NCBI GenBank assembly: GCA_016705235.1
Contig: JADIYP010000006.1
Location: 310,001-374,000 of the forward strand
Length of the DNA: 64,000 nt
From: Candidatus Leptovillus affinis
GTDB lineage: Bacteria; Chloroflexota; Anaerolineae; Promineifilales; Promineifilaceae
Direction of reading: 5' to 3'
Both the position numbers and the translations under genes were made by a program. Below, piece after piece: positions 16,819-25,005 of the stretch. Positions within the stretch are counted from its first letter, which is position 1; each line of letters starts with the position of its first letter. The notes beneath the pieces are model-generated. The model saw nothing but the letters and a program-made list of their open reading frames with translations. It ran no database searches and was not told where the DNA came from.

Positions 16819-18779
16819 AGCCGCCCTCCGACTGCGATGCGCAGAGTCTCGGCCAGTTGTCCGGCGGTGGAGAAACGATCGGCCGGATTTTTAGCCAGCC
16901 CTCTGAGCAGCACCATTTCCAGGTTTGATGGCAAATCGGGGGCTTTTAGCAGCACGGAGGGCGGAACAGCCTGCATGTGCTGGAGCAGCATGGCTACCGG
17001 CGTATCGGCAGTGAAGGGCAGTTCACCGGTCAACATCTCGTACAGGACGATAGACAGAGCATAAACGTCGGACGCGGCCGTGGCAGCCTGGCCACGCGCC
17101 TGCTCCGGCGACATATAGTCGGGTGTGCCGATGGTGGCGCCGGTTCCGGTGAGCTGTACGCCTTCCAACATACGCGCGACACCAAAATCGGTGAGCACGG
17201 CCGTAAACGGCCGTCCCCCGGTCAGGCGTGCCAGGCGCTCTTCGCGGCGCAGCAAGATATTGGCCGGCTTCACATCCCGGTGAACAATGCCATGCGCATG
17301 GGCATAATCCAGGGCGGCAGCAATATCGACCACGGTACTAACCACTTCGTCCAGAGGCATACGGCCGTGGCCATTGTTCAAACCAACCAGCCGCTCTTTC
17401 AAGGTTTCGCCGTCTATAAACTCCATCACCATGTAGGAAATGTCTTGTTTTACGCCAAAATCGACCATCTGGACGATGTTTTGATGGCGCAGTTGGGCCA
17501 CGCCGGCCGCCTCGCGCTGGAACCGATCGATAAAGGTCTGGTCGTGGGCCAGTTGATGGGACATGACTTTAATGGCGACGTAGCGGTCCAGAGAGGATTG
17601 GTAGCCCTGATAGACCACCGCCATGCCGCCGCGCCCCACCGGCGACAGGACGCGGTAATTGCCCAGCGTCGTGCCGGTGAGGTCGGTCACGGCGCGGGGG
17701 TTGGTGCTGGAAGACGGCCGTTCCGTGGGTTCCGCTCTGGCGAGAAATTCGGCGAAGGCCAGCGAGAAAGGTTGGAAACGGCCGTCGGCATTCTCGCGCA
17801 GCAGCGCTTTGCGGCTGAGGCGCTGCACCATGTCTGATGCGGCCGTTCCCGTCAGGCGCAGAGCGGCCTGCTCCGGCTGGTCTAGCTGGTTCCAAAGGTA
17901 ACGGAAATGGTCCTCGGCCTCGGCCTTAAATCGGCGAGCGACAGTTTCCACGAGAACGTCATCGGTAATCGGTTCGCGGCGCAAATCGTACAGGTACGAG
18001 CCGGCGAGGTTGAGGAAAAAGGGGTGGGGTCCGGCCAGTTGGATCAGAGAAGCGATTTGGGCGGGGAGAAACGGCCGTTGCCCGGCCAATCCCGACAGTT
18101 GCGCCAGCAAAGCGTCCGCTTCAGCCACCGGCAGCAAACCCAACTGCTGTTCCGAAAAAATGTTAAAAAATGGCGACGAGAGCGTGTCGGCGTGTTGGTA
18201 GGTCAGATCGTACAGACTGCGCTTGGAGGCAGTGATGTACACCATGCCCAGTTCGCCAGCCAGGCTGCGCAGTTCGCCATAAAAACTGGCGGAAAAAGCG
18301 GGATTAGACGCCAGACTTTCAAATTCATCCAGCATCATCACCACGGTCAATCCGGCGCGTTCCACGCGGCGCAGCAAGCGGCGCACCTGCATAAAACGCA
18401 CTTCCGCCTGTCCGGCCAGCTCGGCGACCATTTCTTGCAGGGCGTCTTGCCCATCTGGCAGCGCCATTTCCAGCCGGTCCAAAATTTCCGGCCAAAATTC
18501 ATCGTAGGCGACATTGGCCATCCCTTCCAGATCGACATAGATAAAGACAAATTTCTGGGGATCGAAACCATGCGCGCGCAGGCTGTCCGGGCAGGAAAGA
18601 TGGGTCAGCAGGGAGCTTTTGCCCATCTTGCGCTCGCCAACCACCGAACGACTTTGCCGCGTGGCGATAGCGCTGTAGAGCGCCTCGACCTCTCGTTCGC
18701 GGCCGCAAAAATAGGCGGGGTCGGTGATGCGCTGGCGGTTAAAAAAAGGATTGTCGTGATGATGGTGCGCGTGATCCAT
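16815..18779 (-). CDS. AAA (ORC-like) ATPase fused to Ser/Thr protein kinase
   Basis: A 654-residue soluble fusion. The N-terminus is His-rich (HAHHHH). Residues 20-345 are an ORC/STAND-type ATPase: YFCGREREVEAL, Walker A VGERKMGKSSLL at 48-57, Walker B VVMMLDEFESLA near 147, and a winged-helix-like end (RKALLRENADGRFQPFSLAF). Residues 372-640 are a complete Hanks-type kinase: VGRGGMAVVY, VAIKVM, HRDVKPANILL, LTDFGVAR, GTPDYMSPEQARG. There is no transmembrane segment, but the coupled downstream gene is a membrane protein with the same ATPase type. Nucleotide-driven assembly that switches on the kinase is plausible by analogy with STAND proteins, but not shown. ychF starts upstream with a separate unit. 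Confidence 0.82.
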   Translation of the reverse strand: MDHAHHHHDNPFFNRQRITDPAYFCGREREVEALYSAIATRQSRSVVGERKMGKSSLLTHLSCPDSLRAHGFDPQKFVFIYVDLEGMANVAYDEFWPEILDRLEMALPDGQDALQEMVAELAGQAEVRFMQVRRLLRRVERAGLTVVMMLDEFESLASNPAFSASFYGELRSLAGELGMVYITASKRSLYDLTYQHADTLSSPFFNIFSEQQLGLLPVAEADALLAQLSGLAGQRPFLPAQIASLIQLAGPHPFFLNLAGSYLYDLRREPITDDVLVETVARRFKAEAEDHFRYLWNQLDQPEQAALRLTGTAASDMVQRLSRKALLRENADGRFQPFSLAFAEFLARAEPTERPSSSTNPRAVTDLTGTTLGNYRVLSPVGRGGMAVVYQGYQSSLDRYVAIKVMSHQLAHDQTFIDRFQREAAGVAQLRHQNIVQMVDFGVKQDISYMVMEFIDGETLKERLVGLNNGHGRMPLDEVVSTVVDIAAALDYAHAHGIVHRDVKPANILLRREERLARLTGGRPFTAVLTDFGVARMLEGVQLTGTGATIGTPDYMSPEQARGQAATAASDVYALSIVLYEMLTGELPFTADTPVAMLLQHMQAVPPSVLLKAPDLPSNLEMVLLRGLAKNPADRFSTAGQLAETLRIAVGGRL

Positions 18780-18815
18780 GATGTTTTTTGTAAGCCGTAA
18801 CCGTTTTCGCTGTGG

Positions 18816-19907
18816 CTAAATGTTGAATTTGACGTTGATGATGTCGCCGTCCTGCATTACGTAGGTTTTGCCTTCTTGTCGCAGTTTTCCGGCAGAGCGG
18901 GCCTGGGCCATGCCGCCCAGAGCGATCAGATCGTCATACAGGATGGTTTCGGCGCGGATAAACCCTTTGGCCAGGTCTGAATGGATGGTTCCGGCGGCGG
19001 TAACGGCCGTTGCCCCCCGCTCCACCGTCCACGCCCGCACCTCATCTTCGCCCACCGTAAAAAAGGATTGCAGCCCCATCAGGTCGTAACTTAGCCGGAT
19101 GATTTTGTCCAGGCTGAGTTCCGTGACGCTGTATTCCTCCATGAACATTTCCAGCGATTCGGTGTCCCCTTCGGCGCTCAATTGAGCCAGTTCCATCTCC
19201 AGTTTGCCGCGCAAATTGGTGACGATGGTGTGGCGGTGGTCGTAATCCAGGTCGATTTCTTCCTGGTCGTCGCCGATATTAACCACGACAAGGGTCGGTT
19301 TGAGCGTCAGCAGGCCATACCCACGCAGGGATTTAAGCTGTTCTTCGTCGAGGTTCAGGTCGCGTAACGGCCGTTCCGCCGCCAACGCCTCATTCATCTG
19401 CTCAAACAAGGCCGCTTCCACCTGAGCCGCCGCCTTATTTTCCTTGAACGCCCCTTTGGTCAATCCTTCATGCAGTTTAAACAGCCGCTTTTCCACCGTG
19501 GCTAAATCGCTGAGCAAAAATTCAGTGTCCAGCGCTTCCAAATCGCGCGCCGCGTTCACGCTGCCATCGGGGTGCGGGACCAGGTCGCTCGCAAAGGCAC
19601 GCACGACATGGACAAAGCCATCCAGCGCCGAGAGGTGGTTGAGAATCGCCCCACCCAGAGCAGAACCTTCTTCGCCGCCTTTTTGCAAGCCGGCCACATC
19701 GGAATAGGTGATGCGGGCATAGGTTGTCTTTTTCGGCTTAAACATGGTGGTAAGAATATCGACACGGGGATCAAGCACATCGACAACGGCCGTTAACACG
19801 TCAAATCGTCCGCCCATACTTTGCCCCGTGGGGGCGTCGCCCTTGGTCAGGGCGTTAAAAATTGTGGTTTTGCCGGAACTGGGCAAGCCAATAATGCCTA
19901 GTTTCAT
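18816..19907 (-). CDS. ychF: Redox-regulated ATPase YchF (Obg family)
   Basis: A 363-residue P-loop protein of the TRAFAC/Obg family, a translation-associated ATPase that binds ribosomes. Motifs are G1 GLPSSGKTT near the N-terminus, a switch region ITYSDVAGLQKGGEEGSALG, a coiled-coil insert near 130-200, and a C-terminal TGS domain ending GKTYVMQDGDIINVKFNI. The family G4 is degenerate, as usual for YchF, which prefers ATP. The length matches the family. The unusually divergent G3/G4 segments suggest the more distant YchF-like branch found in Chloroflexota, but the family assignment is secure. Confidence 0.88.
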   Translation of the reverse strand: MKLGIIGLPSSGKTTIFNALTKGDAPTGQSMGGRFDVLTAVVDVLDPRVDILTTMFKPKKTTYARITYSDVAGLQKGGEEGSALGGAILNHLSALDGFVHVVRAFASDLVPHPDGSVNAARDLEALDTEFLLSDLATVEKRLFKLHEGLTKGAFKENKAAAQVEAALFEQMNEALAAERPLRDLNLDEEQLKSLRGYGLLTLKPTLVVVNIGDDQEEIDLDYDHRHTIVTNLRGKLEMELAQLSAEGDTESLEMFMEEYSVTELSLDKIIRLSYDLMGLQSFFTVGEDEVRAWTVERGATAVTAAGTIHSDLAKGFIRAETILYDDLIALGGMAQARSAGKLRQEGKTYVMQDGDIINVKFNI

Positions 19908-20046
19908 CTGAGACTCCTCAATGAACCATGAATTGTGACATGGTGAATTTAATAAGTGTTGCTAACGAGGGGGAGTATAGCAGGAAATGGGTATGGCTGA
20001 CAGGGGAGCCGGGGATGAGGGAAACGGCCGTTGCCGCCACCCACCC

Positions 20047-20631
20047 TTATGATCCATTCGGCGCAAAAACAGTCGGCTTCAACAACCCCACAAACGGCAA
20101 ATTACGATACAACTCCCGATAATCCAACCCGTACCCCACCACAAACTTATCCGGCAAATCGAAGCCCTTATACTGCAAAGGCACCGAAATCAACCGGCGG
20201 CGCGATTTGTTAAACAACGCGCACACCTTCAAACTGGCCGGTTGGCGGGCGCGTAAATTGCCCAACAAATAGCTCAACGTGAGGCCCGTGTCCACCACAT
20301 CTTCCACAAACAAAACGTGCCGTCCGGCAATCGACTCATCCAGGTCTTTTTGCAGCCGCACGTAGCCTTTATCCCGCGCCTGGCTGGAATAACTGGCAAT
20401 CGCCATAAAATCCACCTCCACCGGAATGGTGATCGCCCGCAGCAAATCGGACATGAAGGGGAATACGCCCTTCAAAACGCCCACCATCAACGGGTGGCAG
20501 CCTTCATAATCCCGGGATATCGCCTGCCCGATGGCCAGCACGCGAGCCTGAATTTCGTCCTCGGTGAACAACACCTGGCTAATGCCCTCATTTAATTCGC
20601 CATACGCTTCTGGGGGGTAAAATTGTGTCAT
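20047..20631 (-). CDS. hpt: Hypoxanthine phosphoribosyltransferase
   Basis: A 194-residue purine salvage enzyme converting hypoxanthine or guanine plus PRPP to IMP or GMP. The PRPP loop reads VLFVEDVVDTGLTLSYLL, the N-terminal part has MVGVLKGVFPFMSDLLRAI, and the C-terminal part has GFDLPDKFVVGYGLDYRELYRNLP, all diagnostic. The ATG overlaps the stop of the upstream small nuclease-like gene (ATGA, 20628-20631), so the two are translationally coupled. Confidence 0.95.
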   Translation of the reverse strand: MTQFYPPEAYGELNEGISQVLFTEDEIQARVLAIGQAISRDYEGCHPLMVGVLKGVFPFMSDLLRAITIPVEVDFMAIASYSSQARDKGYVRLQKDLDESIAGRHVLFVEDVVDTGLTLSYLLGNLRARQPASLKVCALFNKSRRRLISVPLQYKGFDLPDKFVVGYGLDYRELYRNLPFVGLLKPTVFAPNGS

Positions 20632-21011
20632 GAGTTAGCTGATTGGGATTCTGTGCCCATCATATCGGCCGCGTGGTCGTCGAGGCCGTATCTGATCATC
20701 ATGTCGCGCAAGTCGCTGCGCTTTAGCAGGGTGATATTAACTTCCGGGTAAAGTTCATGCATCCGGCGGATTTTACGGTTTTTGATGGTGACCAACTTGG
20801 GGCGCACAGTGGTCAGTTCCACATAGCGGTCTTCGTCTGGCAAATAAAAGTCGGGCGAAAAGGCAACCGTTACGCCGCCATTTTCGTCCCATTCCAGCGG
20901 AAAAGTCGTTGGCTCATACTGCCAGCGGATACCGTAATAATCGAGAATCCTGGCAAACTCTTTTTCAATTCGGTGTACAAATTTTTGGGGGGTTGGCGTT
21001 ATATTGCTCAA
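20628..21011 (-). CDS. Small PD-(D/E)XK-nuclease-like protein, function unknown
   Basis: A 127-residue protein with no secure family name. The core reads FSPDFYLPDEDRYVELTTVRPK, followed by a basic helix KNRKIRRMHELYP and the strand NITLLKRSDL. Asp in PDF, then Glu in VELT, then spaced Lys residues are the layout of small PD-(D/E)XK endonuclease-like proteins (Vsr/DUF559 type). The exact catalytic E-x-K is not clean, so activity is uncertain. It overlaps hpt by four bases and is its first cistron. A nucleic-acid-binding or nuclease role is inference. Confidence 0.6.
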   Translation of the reverse strand: MSNITPTPQKFVHRIEKEFARILDYYGIRWQYEPTTFPLEWDENGGVTVAFSPDFYLPDEDRYVELTTVRPKLVTIKNRKIRRMHELYPEVNITLLKRSDLRDMMIRYGLDDHAADMMGTESQSANS

Positions 21012-21098
21012 AGGTAGATCGCTCCATCCACTTCACTTTACCATAAATTATTATAAGGCATGGCGAAGAGCGTTTCAATGAGGAAAAACGGCCGTTTA

Positions 21099-21140
21099 CA
21101 AAAAAAAGGAGGGAGATCAGTCCTAAACCAATCTCCCTCC
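21099..21140 (-). terminator. Rho-independent terminator of the FKBP lipoprotein gene
   Basis: A perfect GGAGGGAGAT/ATCTCCCTCC stem with a 13-base loop. Read on the minus strand it is followed by seven T. It lies 14 bases after the stop of the FKBP gene. Confidence 0.9.
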
Positions 21141-21153
21141 TGGTCTTCCAATC

Positions 21154-22491
21154 TTATTTCACTTCCAACAACTCTACCTCAAAAATGAGGGTCGCGTTGG
21201 GAGGAATGGTCGAGCCGGAGCCGGCCGCGCCATAGGCCAATTCCGCCGGGACAACAAGCTGGCGCTTGCCGCCCACCTGCATAGAAGCCACGCCTTCATC
21301 CCAACCGGCAATCACGCCGCCCTGCCCCACCTGGAATTCTAAGGGGGCGCCGCGTTCTACGGAGCTGTCGAACTGCGTGCCATCTTCCAGCCAGCCGGTG
21401 TAATGGACAACGGCCGTTTGCCCAGCCTGCGGCGTCGCGCCATCACCGACAACGATGTCGTAATACTTCAGACCGCTGTCCGTGGTGGTGAAATCGGCCG
21501 GGTCTACTTCGGTGCGGGCAATGGGTTTGCGTATGTCGTTCAGCACAACTTCCATTAACAAATCAGAATTCGGCGGGATGGAATCGCCAAACCCTTCTTC
21601 ACCCAGGCCCAGGGCCGAGGGGATCAACAGTTGGCGTTTGCCGCCGATCTGCATCCCGACCATGCCTTCTTCCCAACCGGGGAAGACCTGGCCTGCGCCT
21701 ACGCGAAAGTCGAACGGCGCGCCTTGTTGGTAGGAACCGGTGAAGTAACGCGGTCCTTCGGCCAACCAGATGATGAAATCAACCGTCACCGAATCGCCAT
21801 CTTCAACCGTCAGGTCGCCGCTGCCCGTTTCCAGATCGATCAATTGCAAACCGGTATCGGTTGTGGTGTAGTCGGCAGCGTCAACGGCCGTTGGCGCAGG
21901 CGGTTCTTCCACAGTTACCAATTCTACCTGCATAATTATGGTGGAGTCGGGCGGGAAAATGCCGCCGCCATCCGCGCCAAAAGCCAGGTCTGGCGGAATC
22001 AGCAGTTGGCGACGCCCGCCAATTTGCATGGTGGCCACGCCTTCTTCCCAGCCGGGGAACACCTGACCGCTGCCCAAAACGAAGGTGAGCGGCTGGCCGG
22101 TGGCCTCAGAATCGTCGATAAGCTGCGGCGCGTCTGCCTCTGTTGCGCCGGCTAACCACATCACGTAGCTGGTTGTGACAATGTCGCCATCTTTCGGCGA
22201 CGCGCCATCACCTACGGTCATGTCATAATAACCCAGACCGCTGTCGGTATTTGTGTAGGCATCTACAGCTTCTGGTTGTCGTTGTTCCACAGCCGGTAAA
22301 ACGGACGGGTCCGCAGACGTATCTACAGCGGCGGTTTCCAAAGTTGGCTCCGCAGCCACCTCGCCGGTTTCGGTGGTAGTGTCTGCCTGTGCCGCCTCAT
22401 CAGCGGGCACAGCCGGGCCACACGCAGCCATCAAAAACACCAGCGCCAAAACGGCGAGGATCCCAATCAGAGTAAATCTTTTCTTGTTCAC
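21154..22491 (-). CDS. Lipoprotein with three FKBP peptidyl-prolyl isomerase domains
   Basis: A 445-residue exported protein. The signal ends in lipobox MAAC, with the lipidated Cys at residue 24, followed by an acidic Thr/Ala/Glu-rich spacer. Three tandem FKBP domains begin near 80, 205 and 325, each with the TDSGL(G/Q/K)YYD opening, a VTxxYxxWL strand and the GWEEGVATMQIGGRRQLLIP block. The third has the most canonical active site (VHYTGWLEDGTQFDSS, YGAAGSGSTIPPNATLIFEVELL). The first two have replaced several active-site aromatics and may only bind peptides. It probably assists folding of surface proteins. It has its own terminator and is divergent from the membrane EEP gene. Confidence 0.92.
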   Translation of the reverse strand: MNKKRFTLIGILAVLALVFLMAACGPAVPADEAAQADTTTETGEVAAEPTLETAAVDTSADPSVLPAVEQRQPEAVDAYTNTDSGLGYYDMTVGDGASPKDGDIVTTSYVMWLAGATEADAPQLIDDSEATGQPLTFVLGSGQVFPGWEEGVATMQIGGRRQLLIPPDLAFGADGGGIFPPDSTIIMQVELVTVEEPPAPTAVDAADYTTTDTGLQLIDLETGSGDLTVEDGDSVTVDFIIWLAEGPRYFTGSYQQGAPFDFRVGAGQVFPGWEEGMVGMQIGGKRQLLIPSALGLGEEGFGDSIPPNSDLLMEVVLNDIRKPIARTEVDPADFTTTDSGLKYYDIVVGDGATPQAGQTAVVHYTGWLEDGTQFDSSVERGAPLEFQVGQGGVIAGWDEGVASMQVGGKRQLVVPAELAYGAAGSGSTIPPNATLIFEVELLEVK

Positions 22492-22603
22492 AAAATCTCC
22501 TTTTTTTGGTTATGATTTCCAGTCCGGCATTGTACCATAGGCAGGCCAGATGCTTGTAGCAACAGATGATTTCTTACATGCATCTCAGATTCGCCCAACA
22601 TTC

Positions 22604-22612
22604 TGCTATAAT
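22604..22612 (+). promoter_or_regulatory. Extended -10 promoter of the membrane EEP gene
   Basis: TGCTATAAT, a consensus extended -10 identical to that of the LysM lipoprotein gene. Transcription would start near 22619, 15 bases before the AGGAGGA ribosome site (22634-22640) that fixes the start at ATG 22647. Confidence 0.65.
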
Positions 22613-22646
22613 GATTTTTTATCAGGGTTTCCCAGGAGGAGCAAAG

Positions 22647-24593
22647 ATGGAGCCAGCAAGAAATTCTAACGGCCGTTTCCCCCTCATCGGCCTTATCATG
22701 CTAACCACTTTATTCGGCATAGAAACCATTCGTATCCTGCTTTCACTGCTCATGTATGTTCTGCGGGACCGCTTTTCCTTCAACGCCATCCAGATCGGCG
22801 TGATTGCTCTGGGCTTGTTTGCGCTCAGTTTTTTGGCAGCCAGCCTCAGCCGGCTAATAGGCGCGCGCCGCCTGCTGGCCGTTTCTGCCGGCGGCGTAGG
22901 GCTGCTGCGGCTGGCCATGCAGTGGTGGTCGGGCGATCCGGTCGTGGATTTAGCCCTGGCTTTTGCAATCATATTCCTGTTCACCTTGTTTTGGCCCGCG
23001 CTTTTAGGGCTGTTGCATCAACACAACGGCCGTCTCTTCGACGACGTAGGGCTGGGGTTCCTGGCCGGGCTGGCTTTTGACGTAGCCTTACATGGCACCT
23101 ACCACACGTTGGATATGGCGTGGCAAACCGATTGGGGCACGGCCGTTTTGCTGCTCTTGCTCGCTGGCGGACAGTGGGCTTGCCTGCGGCTCGTCGGGCA
23201 ATCTTTACCCGACCAGGCCAGGGATTTGCCCGCCAGCCAGGCAATTGCCTGGCTGGCGATTGGCCCTTTTCTCTTTTTGTATCTGGTTGTATTGGGCAAT
23301 GTGGCCCGGTTTACTGTGCTTATCGGCTGGAGCCAGACGGCCGTTTATGCCTGGGTCTTGGGCAGCCAACTAACCGGTTTGCTGGCCGGCCAACTGCTGC
23401 TAACCAGACCCAACCGCCAGGTCTACGGCTTGCTGGCTGTGGGCAGCGGCGCGTTGCTGGTTTTGCTGCTAGCCTTCAGCCCGCAGCATGGGTGGGCAGC
23501 GGCGGTAATAGGCCTACTGCAAACACTCAGCGCGGCCTTACTGCTGATTATTTTGGTTCAGAGCCTGGGTTTGGGCGACGGCCGTGTCGGATTACGCAAC
23601 CTCACAATCGGTAACGGACTGGGCTGGCTGCTGCTGGCCATCTTCACCTTCCTCTTTTACGCCGGTTACGACATTGCCCTGCCCTTTGCCAACGACATTT
23701 TGCTGCCCGCCGCCGCCCTCGTGCTGACTCTGGCTATCCTTGGCGCAGCCCGCGCCATCCGTGCAGACGAAAAATCGCCCATCGCCATTGCCTGGCAGCC
23801 CACGCTGCTGCTGCTGGCGCTGCTGGCCCTGCCGCTGATCCAATGGTGGACGGTCCCGCAGCTAACGGCCGTGGCCCCACATTCCCTGCCCATTCGCGCC
23901 ATGACCTACAACATCCACAACGGCTTCGACCCGATGGGTAATCTCGGGCTGGAAGCCATCGCCCAGGTGATTGAAGCACAGCAGCCCGATGTCGTCGCCC
24001 TGCAAGAGGTGTCTCGCGGCTGGGTGATCAACGGCTCGGCCGACACGCTGCTCTGGTTGGCCAATCGGTTAGAAATGCCGTATGTGTACGGCCCAACCGC
24101 CGGACCGTTGTGGGGCAATGCCATTTTAAGCCGTCTGCCGCTGCAAGAAGCGCAGCTGCACCCGCTGCCACCAGACAATTTGCTGCTGCAACGCGGGGTG
24201 ATTGAGGCGCGTTATGCGCTGGCGGGTGGCCAGAGCCTGAACGTTTTTGCCACCCACTTCCACCACCCGGATGATGGCAGCGCGGTGCGGCTGATGCAGG
24301 CGCAGACCGTGAACGATGTTTGGGGGGAACGGCCGTTTAGCCTCTTCATGGGCGATCTGAACGCCGAGCCAGCCGCGCCAGAAATTGAACTTCTCAGCCA
24401 TGCGGGCTGGCAGGATGTGGTGGCGCTCAGCCAGATTTCGCCAGACGCCACCTATGACGCGCTCACCCCCAGCCGCCGCATCGACTACATCTGGATGTCG
24501 CCGGATTTAACGGCCGTCAATGTTGTCATCCCCACCCAACCCGCCTCAGACCACCTGCCCATCGCCGCTACGATAGAAAATGGTGGTCAATAG
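22647..24593 (+). CDS. Polytopic membrane protein with C-terminal endonuclease/exonuclease/phosphatase domain
   Basis: The start is ATG 22647, 6 bases after AGGAGGA; upstream in-frame codons precede the ribosome site. Residues 1-400 hold ten or more hydrophobic helices. Residues 405-645 are a complete EEP (DNase I-like) domain: MTYNIHNGFD, VVALQEVSRGW with the metal-binding Glu, FATHFHHPDD, FMGDLNAEP, and RIDYIWMSPDLT followed by SDHLPI with the catalytic His. EEP enzymes cut phosphodiesters of DNA, phosphoinositides or sphingomyelin. With a membrane anchor, a lipid phosphodiesterase is the likelier class, but the substrate cannot be read from the sequence. It is divergent from the FKBP lipoprotein gene. 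Confidence 0.85.
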   Translation: MEPARNSNGRFPLIGLIMLTTLFGIETIRILLSLLMYVLRDRFSFNAIQIGVIALGLFALSFLAASLSRLIGARRLLAVSAGGVGLLRLAMQWWSGDPVVDLALAFAIIFLFTLFWPALLGLLHQHNGRLFDDVGLGFLAGLAFDVALHGTYHTLDMAWQTDWGTAVLLLLLAGGQWACLRLVGQSLPDQARDLPASQAIAWLAIGPFLFLYLVVLGNVARFTVLIGWSQTAVYAWVLGSQLTGLLAGQLLLTRPNRQVYGLLAVGSGALLVLLLAFSPQHGWAAAVIGLLQTLSAALLLIILVQSLGLGDGRVGLRNLTIGNGLGWLLLAIFTFLFYAGYDIALPFANDILLPAAALVLTLAILGAARAIRADEKSPIAIAWQPTLLLLALLALPLIQWWTVPQLTAVAPHSLPIRAMTYNIHNGFDPMGNLGLEAIAQVIEAQQPDVVALQEVSRGWVINGSADTLLWLANRLEMPYVYGPTAGPLWGNAILSRLPLQEAQLHPLPPDNLLLQRGVIEARYALAGGQSLNVFATHFHHPDDGSAVRLMQAQTVNDVWGERPFSLFMGDLNAEPAAPEIELLSHAGWQDVVALSQISPDATYDALTPSRRIDYIWMSPDLTAVNVVIPTQPASDHLPIAATIENGGQ

Positions 24594-24745
24594 TCGGTTT
24601 TTGTATGATCTGGGGAAACGGCCGTGCCAAAATTAGCGCGTTTAAACGAAGTTTTCCGGATTGGTTGACATGATCTGATTATTTGTTACTATTTTGACAC
24701 GATGTTAAATGATGTGACATTTTTTCCCCGCCGCCGCCGCAGCAG

Positions 24746-24843
24746 CCGGACCCCAGGTCTGGATTTTTCGGTTGGGTAAGTCACGCAGGACAGATTAGAA
24801 ACCCAAACCGCCAGGCCACAACAAGGTCTGGCGGTTTTTTTTT
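24746..24843 (+). promoter_or_regulatory. Attenuator-like leader with two hairpins and a competing fold
   Basis: CCGGACC-CCA-GGTCTGG followed by ATTTTT (24746-24768) is one terminator-like hairpin. A second, AAACCGCCAGGCC paired with GGTCTGGCGGTTT followed by nine T (24805-24843), is a strong rho-independent terminator. Its 5' arm can instead pair upstream: CGGTTGGGT (24769-24777) matches ACCCAAACCG (24801-24810). Mutually exclusive terminator and antiterminator folds are the layout of an attenuator or riboswitch. A possible promoter (TTGACA, 16 bases, TACTAT) begins near 24666. The next gene is argC at 25006. It matches no riboswitch consensus I know; it may simply be tandem terminators of the EEP gene. 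Confidence 0.5.
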
Positions 24844-24863
24844 GCCATAGATTAAAGAACAAT

Positions 24864-24984
24864 GGGTCTTTGGGATTTTATGGGGCTTGGTCTGATACGT
24901 GAAACGTGATGCGTGAAACCTCTCTGGTCACGCATCACGCTTCACGCATCGGAAGCTGTTAACCCCTTGAGTTCCTGAAGAACC
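24864..24984. repeat. GCGTGAT-core palindromic element, copy 2 (MITE-like)
   Basis: Same orientation and about the same length as the copy at 10641, from GGGTCTTTGGGATTTTATGG to GAGTTCCTGAAGAACC, with the shared centre GCGTGAAACCTCTCTGGTCA. It ends 21 bases before argC, so its hairpin lies in the argC leader. Confidence 0.8.
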
Positions 24985-25005
24985 AGAACAATTTGGGAGA
25001 TTGTT

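Noticed and set aside
13549..18779. Defence island of STAND ATPases
   Set aside because: Neighbours are ychF, hpt and housekeeping genes, and no nuclease, TIR, reverse transcriptase or mobile gene is close; kept only as a signalling candidate.
19928..20122. Short plus-strand ORF between ychF and hpt
   Set aside because: It overlaps hpt antisense, has no ribosome site and no recognisable sequence.
24769..24843. c-di-GMP-I riboswitch
   Set aside because: Only the short string GTCACGCA matches; the second conserved stem and the receptor sequence are missing.
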